Assembly: GCF_002846495.1 (NCBI RefSeq)
Contig: NZ_PJNE01000001.1
Coordinates: 2,418,001-2,482,000, forward strand
DNA: 64,000 bases
Source of the DNA: Phycicoccus duodecadis
Lineage (GTDB): Bacteria > Actinomycetota > Actinomycetes > Actinomycetales > Dermatophilaceae
Direction of reading: 5' to 3'
In this document: positions 49,704 to 60,668 of the stretch, one piece after another
How positions within the stretch are numbered: position 1 is the stretch's first letter
Layout of the letters: each line of letters begins with the position of its first letter
Notes under the pieces: generated by a model
Told to the model about the DNA's origin: nothing
The model's database searches: none
Seen by the model: only the letters and a program-made list of their open reading frames with translations
Translations under genes and position numbers: made by a program

Positions 49704-49709
49704 ACCCTA
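49704..49709 (-). promoter_or_regulatory. Leaderless -10 box of rsmA
   Basis: TAGGGT on the minus strand, 7 nt before the chosen rsmA GTG. Confidence 0.45.
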
Positions 49710-49727
49710 GCCACCGCGCAGCTCCCG

Positions 49728-49752
49728 GCTTTTCGGGGTCACCCCGAAAAGC
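49728..49752 (-). terminator. Terminator of the rpfB transcript
   Basis: An 11-bp perfect stem (49728-49738 with 49742-49752) with a 3-nt loop; the arm ends in TTTT-like sequence. A second GC hairpin, 49856-49866 with 49870-49880 (one mismatch), lies closer to the rpfB stop. Confidence 0.7.
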
Positions 49753-49902
49753 GCACCGGACAAGACCTGCGAGGCGGGGTCCGGTGCAGCAACCCTTGCG
49801 TCGAGGGGGGCGCCGGGCTGCCGGGCGCACGTCGACAAGGGCCGGGAGGCCGCGAGCCGCCGCCTCGGGGAGGCAGCGGCTCAGGGGGCGGGCTCGGGAG
49901 GC

Positions 49903-51030
49903 TCAGGCCGCGGACGCGCAGCCCCAGGGCGAGAGCCCGGCCTTGGCGTAGTAGCGGTTGGCCACGGTGATCTGCTCGGCCCGCGACGCGAGGTCGGGGC
50001 GCGACGCGAAGTCGTCGCCGCCGTTGGCGAGCCACGACGGGATGTTGAACTGCAGGCCGCCGTAGTAGCCGTTGCCGGTGTTGATCGACCAGTTGCCGCT
50101 CGACTCGCACTGGGCGATGCGGTCCCACATCGCCTCGTTGGCGAGGTTGAGGCCGGCGCCGGAGGTGTTGCCGGCGCTGGGCGCCGGGGCGGCCGCGGCG
50201 ACCTTGGTGCCGACCTTGACGACCTGGCTGACCGGGCGGGTGAGGACCTTCTGCGACAGCACCGAGGTGCCGGCGAGCCTGCCGTCGACGAAGCGCTGGC
50301 TCCGGACGACCTCGCGCCTGCCCTGGCGACCCGGGGTGACGATCGTGGACCGGCCCACCGCGAGGGACGCGTCCTGCTGCTTGACGACCGGGAACGCGAT
50401 GGCCTCCGTGGTGGTGACGCGCTTGGTGGTGACGCGCTTGAAGACGATCGTCATGCCGTCGGTGACCGGGGTGTCGAGACCGGGGGCCACGACGTCGGTG
50501 GCGTTACGGCTGACGTTCAGCTCGCCGAGCACGCCCGAGACCTTGGGCGCCGCGGTGGAGACCGCACGCCGCTTGCCCCCGATGGCGACCGTGACGTCCT
50601 TCGGGGTCGAGACCGACATCGACAGGCCCGCACGGCCCAGGGGGAGCGAGCGCGAGGCGGTCAGGACCGCACCGTCGGCCCGCACCCCGATGTCCTTGAG
50701 CGCGGCGTCGACCGTGGTGGCCGTCGTCCAGTACTCGCGGGTGACCCCGTCGACCGTGACGACCAGCTTGCGCCCGTACCGCACCGAGATGCGGTCGCCG
50801 TCGGAGATCGGGCTGTCCAGGCCCGGGACGACCACGTCGTGCTCTCCCACCGAGATGCCCTGCTTGTCGAGGGCGTCGCGGACGGTGGACCCGAGGACGT
50901 GGACCGACGACGCGGTCCCGTCGACGCTCAGGGCCACGGCCTTGTCGAAGTGGGCGACGCCCACCGACCCGACGGCCACGGCGAGGGCCGCGACGCCTTG
51001 GGCGGCATGACGAACGGTGCGGTTGAGCAA
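49903..51030 (-). CDS. rpfB: Resuscitation-promoting factor RpfB (DUF348-G5-Rpf)
   Basis: 375 aa. A signal/anchor helix (VAALAVAVGSVGVAHF), three DUF348 repeats (VHVLGSTVRDALDKQGISVG is the first), a G5 domain (IAFPVVKQQDASLAVGRSTI, GRQGRREVV) and the C-terminal lysozyme-like Rpf domain (MWDRIAQCESSGNWSINTGN, GGLQFNIPSWLANGGDDFAS) with its catalytic Glu and Cys pair. Cleaves peptidoglycan and promotes growth from dormancy. TTG 51030 is the only suitable start near CTGGAG; homologues often begin the same way. Confidence 0.93.
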   Translation of the reverse strand: MLNRTVRHAAQGVAALAVAVGSVGVAHFDKAVALSVDGTASSVHVLGSTVRDALDKQGISVGEHDVVVPGLDSPISDGDRISVRYGRKLVVTVDGVTREYWTTATTVDAALKDIGVRADGAVLTASRSLPLGRAGLSMSVSTPKDVTVAIGGKRRAVSTAAPKVSGVLGELNVSRNATDVVAPGLDTPVTDGMTIVFKRVTTKRVTTTEAIAFPVVKQQDASLAVGRSTIVTPGRQGRREVVRSQRFVDGRLAGTSVLSQKVLTRPVSQVVKVGTKVAAAAPAPSAGNTSGAGLNLANEAMWDRIAQCESSGNWSINTGNGYYGGLQFNIPSWLANGGDDFASRPDLASRAEQITVANRYYAKAGLSPWGCASAA

Positions 51031-51353
51031 GACGACTCCAGGGGTGGGGCTCTCCGGGCACCGGCGTCGGACGGCGGCCCGTGGGCCCGGGCCGAGGGGG
51101 CCCAGTGCAGGAAACAGCCCTGCCGGCGGCGGTGCCGGGAGGGCGTTCGAACACGTCGTCCGAGGCGTTCCGGCCCCGGCCATCTCCGTCCACCGTGCAG
51201 GACGGGACGGGCAAAGGTCAAGTTTCGGTAACGGGAGGGCCAACGATCGGCGACCTCTGACGTCCCATCCGTCCCACCGGCCACACGACACGCGTCGGAC
51301 CTGAGCGGCCCCTGAGGCGGCCGGCCGGCGCACCCACCCCGCCGCGGCCCGGT
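51031..51353 (-). promoter_or_regulatory. rpfB upstream region
   Basis: This 323-bp gap has no gene. On the minus strand GTTACCGAAACTTGACC (around 51216-51232) offers a possible -35 TTGACC and a GTTACC element, but no convincing -10 follows. The ~200-nt GC-rich leader shows no riboswitch consensus I recognise. Confidence 0.3.
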
Positions 51354-52208
51354 TCACCAGGGCCCGTAGAGCCGTTCCGCGTTCTCGGAGAGGCTCTCGC
51401 ACAAGGTGGCCACCGCCACCCCGAGCACGGCCGCCATCGCCCGCACCGTCAACGGCACGAGGACGGGGCTGTTGGACGCGCCCCGCCAGGGATGTGGCGT
51501 CAGGTACGGCGCGTCGGTCTCGACCAGCAGGAGCTCGAGCGGGGTGACCGCGAGCGCGTCCCGCAGGCCCCGCGAGCTCTTGAACGTCACGGTGCCGCTG
51601 AACGAGAGGTGGTAGCCGCGCCGGACGCACTCACGCGCCATCTCGAGGTCGCCCGAGAAGCAGTGCATGACCGTGCGCTCGGGCGCCCCTTCCTCGGCCA
51701 GCACCCGCAGGACGTCGTCGTGGCTGTCGCGGTCGTGGATCTGCAGGGCCCGCCCGGTGCGCTTGGCGATGTCGATGTGCCGCCGGAACGACTCCTCCTG
51801 CACGGGACGCCCTTCGGGCCCGGTGCGGAAGTGGTCGAGGCCGGTCTCGCCGACGACCCGCACCCGCGGATGGGCCGCCAGCTGCTCGACCCGGTCGAGC
51901 ACGGCGTCGAGCCGTCCCCGGGCGGCCAGCAGGGGCGCCTCGTTGGGGTGCACGGCCACCCCGGCCAGCACCGACGGGTACGCCTCGGCGGCCGCCACGG
52001 CGAACTCGTTGCCGGCCTCGTCGCAGCCGATCTGCACGACCCGGTCGACGCCCACCGCGGCCGCGGCCCGCAGTGCGGGCACGAGGTCGCCCACCGCGAT
52101 CTCGGCGCCCTCACGGCTGATGTCGAGGTGGGTGTGGTTGTCCACCACCGGGATCGGCAGCGGGTCGGGAGGCTCGGGGTCACCCCGCCGACTCGGCTGC
52201 GACGTCAT
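51354..52208 (-). CDS. tatD: TatD family metal-dependent DNase
   Basis: 284 aa TIM-barrel hydrolase. VVDNHTHLDIS (metal-binding HxH), GETGLDHFR (Glu), ALQIHDRDSHDDV (His), MHCFSGDLEMAREC and LLVETDAPYLTPHPWRG (Asp) are the TatD metal ligands in order. Exo-deoxyribonuclease linked to DNA fragmentation and repair. It starts 4 bp after metG, likely the same transcript, the conserved metG-tatD-rpfB-rsmA-ispE order. Confidence 0.95.
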   Translation of the reverse strand: MTSQPSRRGDPEPPDPLPIPVVDNHTHLDISREGAEIAVGDLVPALRAAAAVGVDRVVQIGCDEAGNEFAVAAAEAYPSVLAGVAVHPNEAPLLAARGRLDAVLDRVEQLAAHPRVRVVGETGLDHFRTGPEGRPVQEESFRRHIDIAKRTGRALQIHDRDSHDDVLRVLAEEGAPERTVMHCFSGDLEMARECVRRGYHLSFSGTVTFKSSRGLRDALAVTPLELLLVETDAPYLTPHPWRGASNSPVLVPLTVRAMAAVLGVAVATLCESLSENAERLYGPW

Positions 52209-52212
52209 CGGC

Positions 52213-54012
52213 TCAGGCCTCGGCCCGGGCCAGCTCGTCGTCGACGACCGACTCGTCGAGCTTGGTGAAGACCGGCGCCGGCTTGCTGATCGGCGTCCCC
52301 ACGACGACCGGGCGCGACCCCCACCGCGGGAAGCCCGAGTAGTCGCCGGTGATGACGGGCCACGACCGCCCCTCGTCCTCGGGGTCGAGGCCGGTGACCG
52401 TCTCGAGGCGCGGCATCGGCACGAGCTCGCCCTCGCCGCCCAGCACCCTGTGGACGCGGTTGGCGGCGTGCGGCAGGAACGGCGCCAGCATCGTGTTGAG
52501 GTCGGCGACGCACTGCACCAGCGTGTGCAGCACGGTGGCCAGGCGCTCCTGCTGGTCCTCGCCCTTCAGCTTGAACGGCTCCGTGCGCGAGACGTAGCCG
52601 TTGACCTCGCCGACCACCCGCATGGCCTCGGCGATGGCGGCCTTCTGACGGTGCCGCTCGAGCAGGCCGCCCACGGTCTCGAACCCCGACAGCACGGTGG
52701 CGCGGACCTCCTCGTCGACCGGCTCGAGCGGCCCCGGGGCCGGGATCTCCCCGAAGTTCTTGGCCACCATGGCGGCCGTGCGCGAGACCAGGTTGCCCCA
52801 GCCGGCCACCAGCTCGGAGTTGTTGCGCTGCACGAACTCGCGCCAGGTGAAGTTGGAGTCCTGGTTCTCGGGGCCGGCCGCGCAGATGAAGTACCGGATG
52901 CCGTCGGGGCCGTAGCGGTCGAGGACGTCGCGCACCAGCACCGTGTAGCCGCGCGAGGTCGAGAACTGCCGGCCCTCCATGGTCAGGTACTCGCTCGAGA
53001 CCACCTCGGTCGGCAGGTTGAGCTCGCCGTAGACGCCCGGCTCGCCGCCGCGGGAGCCCTTGCCGGCGTAGCCGAGGAGCTCGGCGGGCCAGATCTGGGA
53101 GTGGAAGGTGATGTTGTCCTTGCCCATGAAGTAGTACGTGAGGGCCTCGGGGTCGTTCCACCACTCGCGCCAGCGCTCGGGCTCGCCCCGGCGCCGCGCC
53201 CACTCGATGGAGGCCGAGAGGTAGCCGATGACGGCGTCGAACCACACGTAGAGGCGCTTGGCCGGGTTGTCGCGCCAGCCGTCGAGCGGCACCGGGATGC
53301 CCCAGTCGATGTCGCGGGTCATGGCACGGGGCTTGATCTCGTCGAGGATGTTGCGGCTGAACTTGATGACGTTGGGCCGCCAGGTGCCCGACGCCTCGCG
53401 CCCCGTGAGCCACTCGCCCAGCGCCTCGGCGAGCGCGGGCAGGTCGAGGAAGAAGTGCTGGGTCTGCACGAACTGCGGGGCCTCGCCGTTGATCTTGCTC
53501 CGCGGGTTGATGAGGTCCTCGGGCTCGAGCTGGTTGCCGCAGTTGTCGCACTGGTCGCCGCGCGCGTCCGCGTAGTGGCAGATGGGGCACTCGCCCTCGA
53601 TGAAGCGGTCGGGCAGGGTGCGCCCGGTCGAGGGCGAGATGGCGCCCTGCTGGGTGCGCTCGACCATGTAGCCGTTGAGCCAGTTCTGCCGGAACAGCTC
53701 CTGCGCGACGGCGTAGTGGTTCGCCGTGGTGGTGCGCGTGTAGAGGTCGTAGGTGCAGCCGAGGTCGCACAGCTCGCCGGCGATGAGGGCGTGGTTGCGG
53801 TCGACGAACTCGCGCGGGGTCACCCCGGCCTGGTCGGCGAGCACCAGGATGGGCGTGCCGTGCTCGTCGGAGCCGCTGACCATGAGCACGTCGTGCCCCG
53901 CCATCCGCATGTAGCGGCTGAACACGTCGGACGGCACCCCGAACCCGGCGACGTGGCCGAGGTGGCGGGGGCCGTTGGCGTACGGCCAGGCGACGGCGGA
54001 GAGGACCTTCAT
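52213..54012 (-). CDS. metG: Methionyl-tRNA synthetase
   Basis: 599 aa. Class Ia: [20 protein letters not shown] (HIGH motif as HLGH), the zinc knuckle [18 protein letters not shown] and the second signature [14 protein letters not shown], where FSTSR stands in for KMSKS as in other actinobacterial MetRS. An anticodon-binding helical domain follows; there is no C-terminal tRNA-binding EMAP module. The ATG has a TAGGAT box (54020-54025) 7 nt upstream. Confidence 0.96.
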   Translation of the reverse strand: MKVLSAVAWPYANGPRHLGHVAGFGVPSDVFSRYMRMAGHDVLMVSGSDEHGTPILVLADQAGVTPREFVDRNHALIAGELCDLGCTYDLYTRTTTANHYAVAQELFRQNWLNGYMVERTQQGAISPSTGRTLPDRFIEGECPICHYADARGDQCDNCGNQLEPEDLINPRSKINGEAPQFVQTQHFFLDLPALAEALGEWLTGREASGTWRPNVIKFSRNILDEIKPRAMTRDIDWGIPVPLDGWRDNPAKRLYVWFDAVIGYLSASIEWARRRGEPERWREWWNDPEALTYYFMGKDNITFHSQIWPAELLGYAGKGSRGGEPGVYGELNLPTEVVSSEYLTMEGRQFSTSRGYTVLVRDVLDRYGPDGIRYFICAAGPENQDSNFTWREFVQRNNSELVAGWGNLVSRTAAMVAKNFGEIPAPGPLEPVDEEVRATVLSGFETVGGLLERHRQKAAIAEAMRVVGEVNGYVSRTEPFKLKGEDQQERLATVLHTLVQCVADLNTMLAPFLPHAANRVHRVLGGEGELVPMPRLETVTGLDPEDEGRSWPVITGDYSGFPRWGSRPVVVGTPISKPAPVFTKLDESVVDDELARAEA

Positions 54013-54019
54013 GCGACGA

Positions 54020-54025
54020 ATCCTA
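54020..54025 (-). promoter_or_regulatory. Leaderless -10 box of metG
   Basis: TAGGAT on the minus strand, 7 nt before the metG ATG. Confidence 0.5.
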
Positions 54026-54065
54026 GGTGCCATCCACACCCGCGTTACCCCCGCCACCGCGGGAG

Positions 54066-54081
54066 CGGGGAGTGCTCCCCG
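54066..54081. terminator. Short palindrome between metG and the small secreted protein gene
   Basis: CGGGGAGTGCTCCCCG, 7-bp arms with a TG centre, in the divergent region. Could be a regulatory site rather than a terminator. Confidence 0.3.
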
Positions 54082-54191
54082 GTGAGGCGTCGGCCGATCG
54101 TCGCCTCCCGCTCCCGCGGCGCCCCTAGGGTCACGCGTGGGGGTTCTCGCGCGCGGCGACCGGCCGCCGTCCCCAGCGAGAAGGAGTGGTC

Positions 54192-54506
54192 ATGAAGCGT
54201 TTCCTCGGTACTGCGGCGGCGGCCGCTGCCGTCCTCATCGGCGGAGTGGTCGCGGCACCGGCGGCCAACGCCTGGGGTTATGACTGTCAGTGGACCCGTT
54301 TCGGCAACGGCGGAGGGGACTCCTGCTCGGCACCCGCCGGGAACCAGTTCCGGGTCGTTCTCGAGTGCCGGTCCGGCTGGAACGGCCGGATCGTCTACGC
54401 CTACGGGCCCTGGCGCAACGCCAACGGCAGCAACTGGTCGCTGGCGACCTGCGCCTCGGGTGACGCCTTCACCGGGGCCATGTACAACCAGGGCCGCTCC
54501 GCCTGA
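54192..54506 (+). CDS. Small secreted protein of unknown function
   Basis: 104 aa. A clear Sec signal peptide (MKRFLGTAAAAAAVLIGGVV, cleavage after APAANA) leaves a mature ~75-residue Gly/Asn/Trp-rich protein with four cysteines (positions in YDCQW, DSCSA, LECRS, ATCAS), probably two disulfides. AAGGAG lies 5 nt before the ATG. It matches no family I recognise. Flanked by divergent metG and a convergent acetyltransferase gene. Confidence 0.75.
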   Translation: MKRFLGTAAAAAAVLIGGVVAAPAANAWGYDCQWTRFGNGGGDSCSAPAGNQFRVVLECRSGWNGRIVYAYGPWRNANGSNWSLATCASGDAFTGAMYNQGRSA

Positions 54507-54554
54507 GCAGCGACGGGACGGACCCGCCGACCCCCCGTCTTCCTGGGCGCCGGG

Positions 54555-55382
54555 TCAGCGGGTCCACTCGTACGGCGTCGTGGTGGTGACCTTCACCAGC
54601 CCGGCGCGCTCGAGGATGGGGCGCGAGTACTCGGTCGAGTCGCTGTGCAGCACCGTCTTCCCCAGCGCCAGCGCCGACCGGGCCCGCACGGCCGTCAGCG
54701 CCCGGTAGATGCCGCGCCCGCGCCACGCCGGCAGCGTGGCGCCCCCCCACACCCCCGCCACCTCCGTGCCCGCCACCGGCTCCAGGCGCCCCGAGCTCAC
54801 CATCACCCCGTCGGCCTCGGCGACCCAGAGCTCCATGCCGTCCTCGCGCGAGAGCCGGAACATCAGGTCGTCGGCCCGGCGCGTCGAGACCGGGTCGCCG
54901 AACGCCTCGTCGGCCATCGCGCTCATGGCCCGCACGTCGGCCTCGGCGGTCACCCGACGCAGCACCACACCGGGTGGCAGCGGCACCTCCACGGCCAGGG
55001 CTGCGGCCGGGCCCATCATCACGGACTCGACCTCGCCGGCGACGAAGCCGTGCTCGACCAGCGCCTCGTGCAGCCCGGGCGCGACGTCGTGGCCCCGGGT
55101 CTTCCACTCGACGTCGACGACGGACCGGTCGGCCCGGAAGTGCTCCAGCGCCTCGCCCACCCACCCCCGCACGGTCACCGCGCCGGCGCCGTCGAGGTCG
55201 CGGTACGAGACGAACCCGCGGCCGCCCGGGAAGGTGGCCATCCGCAGCGGGCCGAGCCGCGCCACCGACACCGCCCCGGGCGTCTCGGCGTCGGTGCGCA
55301 GCTGGTCGTCGTAGACGCGCAGCAGCGCGGCGGGGTCGGCGGGAACGCCGGTGGGCGGGGCAGCTGCCGGGTCGGGGGTCAC
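54555..55382 (-). CDS. GNAT family N-acetyltransferase
   Basis: 275 aa. The C-terminal half has the GNAT acetyl-CoA site GVWGGATLPAWRGRGIYRAL (RGRGIY as Q/RxxGxG/A) and the following LTAVRARSALALGKTVLHSD; the N-terminal half is a second, degenerate GNAT-like fold. Substrate unknown. GTG 55382 gives a compact N-terminus; an ORF extension upstream has no coding support. Divergent from the DUF4126 gene. Confidence 0.82.
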   Translation of the reverse strand: MTPDPAAAPPTGVPADPAALLRVYDDQLRTDAETPGAVSVARLGPLRMATFPGGRGFVSYRDLDGAGAVTVRGWVGEALEHFRADRSVVDVEWKTRGHDVAPGLHEALVEHGFVAGEVESVMMGPAAALAVEVPLPPGVVLRRVTAEADVRAMSAMADEAFGDPVSTRRADDLMFRLSREDGMELWVAEADGVMVSSGRLEPVAGTEVAGVWGGATLPAWRGRGIYRALTAVRARSALALGKTVLHSDSTEYSRPILERAGLVKVTTTTPYEWTR

Positions 55383-55545
55383 GCCCCGATGGTGGTCGAC
55401 CCGTCGGCGCCCGTCCACCGGGTTACGCGGGCCCGCACAACGGTTCGGTCACGACGGCACAGGCCGGGACTACGCTGACGTCGGAGCGATGTTGCTCTCC
55501 CGGGTGCGAGCGCGTCGTGCGGTCGCCACAGGTCAGGAGGTCGCC

Positions 55546-56148
55546 GTGCTGGCTGCCCTCACGGGGATGGGCCTGTCCGCCGCGGCGGGCCTGAACGCCT
55601 ACATCCCCTTCCTCGTCGTCGCGCTGGTCGCTCGTTTCACCGACCTCATCACGCTCCCCTCCGGCTACGAGTGGATCGAGAGCGGCTGGGCGATCGGCAT
55701 CGGGGCGGTGCTCCTGCTGGCCGAGGTCGTCCTCGACAAGGTGCCCGCCGTCGACACCGTCAACGACACCGTCCAGACCTTCATCCGGCCGAGCATGGGC
55801 GGGCTGATCTTCGCCGCCACGAGCGCCGCCTCCGACCTCGACCACTCGACCTGGATGACCCAGCACCCGTGGGTCGGCGTCGTCCTGGGTGTGGTGGTGT
55901 CGGGCCTGGTGCACACCGGCAAGATGGCCGCGCGCCCGGTGGTCAACGGCGTCACCGTGGGCACCGGCGGCCCGATCGTCTCCACCGTCGAGGACGGGGC
56001 GTCGATCGGCCTCTCCCTGGTGGCCATCCTGGCGCCGGTGTTCGTCGTCGTCGCGCTGGCCCTGCTGGCGTGGTTGCTCATCTGGCTCTGGCTGCGGGTG
56101 CGCGACTGGCGCCGCTCGCGCCGCGAACGCGCCTACTCGCCGGGCTGA
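55546..56148 (+). CDS. DUF4126 family membrane protein
   Basis: 200 aa with about five helices: LTGMGLSAAAGLNAYIPFLVVALVA at the start, WAIGIGAVLLLAEVVLDKVP, HPWVGVVLGVVVSGLVHTGK and a C-terminal helix LVAILAPVFVVVALALLAWL with a basic tail. The N-terminal AAGLNAYIP motif is characteristic. GTG 55546 is chosen because AGGAGG sits 5 nt upstream; ATG 55489 would add 19 poorly hydrophobic residues. A TACGCT box near 55471 could drive it. Function unknown. Confidence 0.85.
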   Translation: MLAALTGMGLSAAAGLNAYIPFLVVALVARFTDLITLPSGYEWIESGWAIGIGAVLLLAEVVLDKVPAVDTVNDTVQTFIRPSMGGLIFAATSAASDLDHSTWMTQHPWVGVVLGVVVSGLVHTGKMAARPVVNGVTVGTGGPIVSTVEDGASIGLSLVAILAPVFVVVALALLAWLLIWLWLRVRDWRRSRRERAYSPG

Positions 56149-56171
56149 CCCGACGCGGGCCGTCCCGGCCC

Positions 56172-56972
56172 TCAGGGCGTGATGACGTCGGCCGGCGCGG
56201 GCTCGGTGAACGAGCCCACCTGCCCCCAGCGGTCGAACCGCAGGTCGCTCGGGTCGGTGCCCACCGTCGTGAACCGCAGGAGCGCCGCGCTGCCGTCGCT
56301 GGCGACGACCAGGCCCCCCGCCCCCAGCCCCAGCCGCCAGACGACGTCCCCGCCGAGCGCCTCGACGAGCGCCGGACGGGTCCGCTTCTGGAGGGTCGTC
56401 ACGTCGGGGCGCGCGAACCGGGCCGTGAGCAGGCCCCGCAGCGTGTAGGGCCCGACCGCGGCCGCCTGCCGCGGCGAGACCAGGAGGTACTTGTCGCGAT
56501 AGGGCCGAGCGGCCGCCGCCGAACCCAGGCGGCGGCTCCAGAAGGCCTGGTCGCCCGAGAGCCAGGTCCGGTCGCCCACCGTGAGAAGCTCGGCCGTTCC
56601 GGCGCCGGGGGCCGTCACCCGCAGCCGCTGCTGGGTGCCCGAGGCGTTGCCCTCGAGGTCGATGGTGACCCGCACCCGCCCGCGCAGGACGGTCCCGGCC
56701 ACGTGCGCCGACTGCGCGGACAGCGCGAAGGTCCGGGTGTCGAAGAACAGCTCGCCGACGGGGGGCGGGGTCGGGGGCGCCGCCGGTGACGTGCTCGGGC
56801 CGGTGCCGAAGGTCGACGGAGCGGGGAGCCCGGGCACGCCGGAGCAGCCGGTGACGCTCGCGGCGAGCGTCAGCGCCGCCGCCAGGAGCCACCCGCGCAC
56901 CACCGTGCCGCCGGGGCGCCTCGCGAGCCGCCCGCGGGTGGGCCGGGCGACGGGGCGGGCACGCGATGGCAT
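56172..56972 (-). CDS. Lipoprotein, LppX/LolA-like
   Basis: 266 aa. A basic n-region and WLLAAALTLAASVTGC lipobox predict lipidation, followed by a Pro/Ser-rich linker. The mature domain (SAHVAGTVLRGRVRVTIDLE, AELLTVGDRTWLSGDQAFWS, then LLRFTTVGTDPSDLRFDRWG) resembles the LppX/LprAFG or LolA half-barrel that carries lipids at the cell surface. CACAAT 8 nt before the ATG suggests a leaderless promoter. Convergent with the DUF4126 gene. Confidence 0.8.
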   Translation of the reverse strand: MPSRARPVARPTRGRLARRPGGTVVRGWLLAAALTLAASVTGCSGVPGLPAPSTFGTGPSTSPAAPPTPPPVGELFFDTRTFALSAQSAHVAGTVLRGRVRVTIDLEGNASGTQQRLRVTAPGAGTAELLTVGDRTWLSGDQAFWSRRLGSAAAARPYRDKYLLVSPRQAAAVGPYTLRGLLTARFARPDVTTLQKRTRPALVEALGGDVVWRLGLGAGGLVVASDGSAALLRFTTVGTDPSDLRFDRWGQVGSFTEPAPADVITP

Positions 56973-57049
56973 CGGGTCCCATTGTGCCGCGCCCGGCGGC
57001 ATCCAGCCGGCTCGCAGCCGGCACCCAGGGTGCGCCGGGGCCGCCCGCC

Positions 57050-57055
57050 TAGGGT
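57050..57055 (+). promoter_or_regulatory. Leaderless -10 box of the CPBP protease gene
   Basis: TAGGGT, exactly 6 nt before the ATG at 57062. Confidence 0.5.
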
Positions 57056-57061
57056 GGGCGG

Positions 57062-57808
57062 ATGCGCCGCCGTCACCTCACCGAGACCTGGCTCGTCCTC
57101 GGCGTCTCGCTCGGATCCTCGGCGATCTACGCCCTGTTGCGCATCGTCGACCGGCTGACCCGCCCCGAGGCACTGTCGCAGCAGACGGCCACGATGAACT
57201 CGTCCGTCACGCCCGACCGCCCGTGGCTCGACGTCGCGTTCCAGCTCGTCGGCATCGCCCTGGCCCTGGTCCCGGTCGCGCTGGCGCTGCACCTGCTGCG
57301 GCGCGACGACCCGGCCGAGCCCCACACCATGGGCTTCGACCTGCGCCGCCCGTTCCAGGACCTGTGGCGCGGCGCCGCCCTGGCGGCCGTCATCGGCATC
57401 CCCGGGCTGGGGCTCTACCTGGCGGCCAAGGCGCTGGGGCTCAACACGACGGTGTCGGCCGCGAACCTCGTGGGCGCCGCCTGGTTCACGGTGCCGATCC
57501 TGGTCCTGGCGGCCGCGCAGAACGCGGTGCTCGAGGAGACGATCATGATCGGCTACCTCTTCCGCCGGTGGGGGCAGGCCGGCTGGGGCCCCTGGCGGGT
57601 CATCGCCACCTCGGCCCTCATCCGCGGTACCTACCACCTGTACCAGGGCTTCGGCGGCTTCGTGGGCAACGTCGTGATGGGGCTGGTCTTCGGGTGGTTC
57701 TACACCCGGACGAAACGGGTCATGCCGCTGGTGCTCGCGCACACCGTCCTGGACGTCGTCGCGTTCGTGGGCTACTCGCTGCTCAAGCCGCACGTCGGCT
57801 GGCTCTGA
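57062..57808 (+). CDS. CPBP family intramembrane metalloprotease
   Basis: 248 aa with about eight helices. The conserved motif 1 is NAVLEETIMIGYLFRRW (EExxxxR-like), motif 2 RGTYHLYQGFGG (His) and motif 3 PLVLAHTVLDVVAF (His/Asp), as in Rce1/CAAX-type and bacteriocin self-immunity proteases. Substrate unknown. Ends at a strong bidirectional terminator before sdhB. Confidence 0.9.
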   Translation: MRRRHLTETWLVLGVSLGSSAIYALLRIVDRLTRPEALSQQTATMNSSVTPDRPWLDVAFQLVGIALALVPVALALHLLRRDDPAEPHTMGFDLRRPFQDLWRGAALAAVIGIPGLGLYLAAKALGLNTTVSAANLVGAAWFTVPILVLAAAQNAVLEETIMIGYLFRRWGQAGWGPWRVIATSALIRGTYHLYQGFGGFVGNVVMGLVFGWFYTRTKRVMPLVLAHTVLDVVAFVGYSLLKPHVGWL

Positions 57809-57814
57809 CCGGGA

Positions 57815-57858
57815 CGCCGTGCGGCCCGCCCCCCGTGGTCGGGGCGGGCCGCACGGCG
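57815..57858. terminator. Bidirectional terminator between the CPBP gene and sdhB
   Basis: An 18-bp perfect stem (57815-57832 with 57841-57858), 8-nt loop, between two convergent stop codons. Confidence 0.85.
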
Positions 57859-57868
57859 GGGCGCGGCG

Positions 57869-58606
57869 TCAGCGACGCAGCGCCGCGCGCAGGTCCTTGT
57901 TGAGGGTCGAGATGACGTCCTGCGGGATCCCCTTGGGGCAGGCCTGCGAGCACGCGCCGACGTTGGTGCAGCCGCCGAAGCCCTCGTGGTCGTGCTGGTC
58001 GACCATCGACACCACCCGGGCGTCGCGCTCGGGCTGGCCCTGGGGCAGCTCGGAGAGGTGGGTGACCTTGGCGCCCATGAACAGCATGGCCGAGGCGTTG
58101 GGGCAGGCGGCGACACAGGCGCCGCAGCCGATGCACTCGGCCGCCATGAAGGCGCGGTCGGCGTGCGGCTTCGGCACCGGGGCCGCGTTGGCCTCGGGCG
58201 CCGAACCGGTGTTGACCGAGATGTAGCCGCCGGCCTGGATGATGCGGTCGAAGGCGCCGCGGTCGACGACGAGGTCCTTGATGACCGGGAAGGCGTTGGC
58301 GCGCCACGGCTCGACGGTGATGACCTCGCCGTCGGTGAAGCTGCGCATGTGCAGCTGGCAGGTGGTGGTCTTCTCGGGGCCGTGGGCCTTGCCGGAGATC
58401 ATCAGCCCGCACGAGCCGCAGATGCCCTCGCGGCAGTCGGAGTCGAACGCGATGGGCTCCTCGCCCTTGGCGTTCAGCTGCTCGTTGAGGATGTCGAGCA
58501 TCTCGAGGAAGCTCATGTCCTCGCTGATGTCGGTGACCTTGTAGGTCTGCATCGAGCCCTGGTGGCGGGGGCCGGGCTGACGCCAGATCTTGAGGGTGAG
58601 GTTCAT
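57869..58606 (-). CDS. sdhB: Succinate dehydrogenase iron-sulfur subunit
   Basis: 245 aa. The N-terminal 2Fe-2S ferredoxin cysteines are in [15 protein letters not shown] and [11 protein letters not shown]; the C-terminal clusters are [17 protein letters not shown] and [17 protein letters not shown]. It passes electrons from SdhA to the membrane subunit. Third gene of sdhCAB, 52 bp after sdhA. Confidence 0.96.
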   Translation of the reverse strand: MNLTLKIWRQPGPRHQGSMQTYKVTDISEDMSFLEMLDILNEQLNAKGEEPIAFDSDCREGICGSCGLMISGKAHGPEKTTTCQLHMRSFTDGEVITVEPWRANAFPVIKDLVVDRGAFDRIIQAGGYISVNTGSAPEANAAPVPKPHADRAFMAAECIGCGACVAACPNASAMLFMGAKVTHLSELPQGQPERDARVVSMVDQHDHEGFGGCTNVGACSQACPKGIPQDVISTLNKDLRAALRR

Positions 58607-58658
58607 CGGGGTCCTCGGGAGGTAGTGGCGGCGGGCAGGGAGCAGGTGCGCGCCGGGG

Positions 58659-60656
<1,998 letters not shown>

Positions 60657-60668
60657 CGGTTCCGTGCC

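Noticed and set aside
49697..49714. Upstream GTG starts of rsmA at 49705 and 49714
   Set aside because: They overlap or precede the TAGGGT -10 box, so they would not be transcribed from that promoter.
51031..51353. c-di-AMP (ydaO) riboswitch before rpfB, as seen in some actinobacteria
   Set aside because: I could not find the conserved ydaO core sequence or pairing.
55426..55545. Longer DUF4126 protein beginning upstream of 55546
   Set aside because: The added residues are Arg/Ala-rich without membrane character, while AGGAGG is ideally placed for the GTG at 55546.
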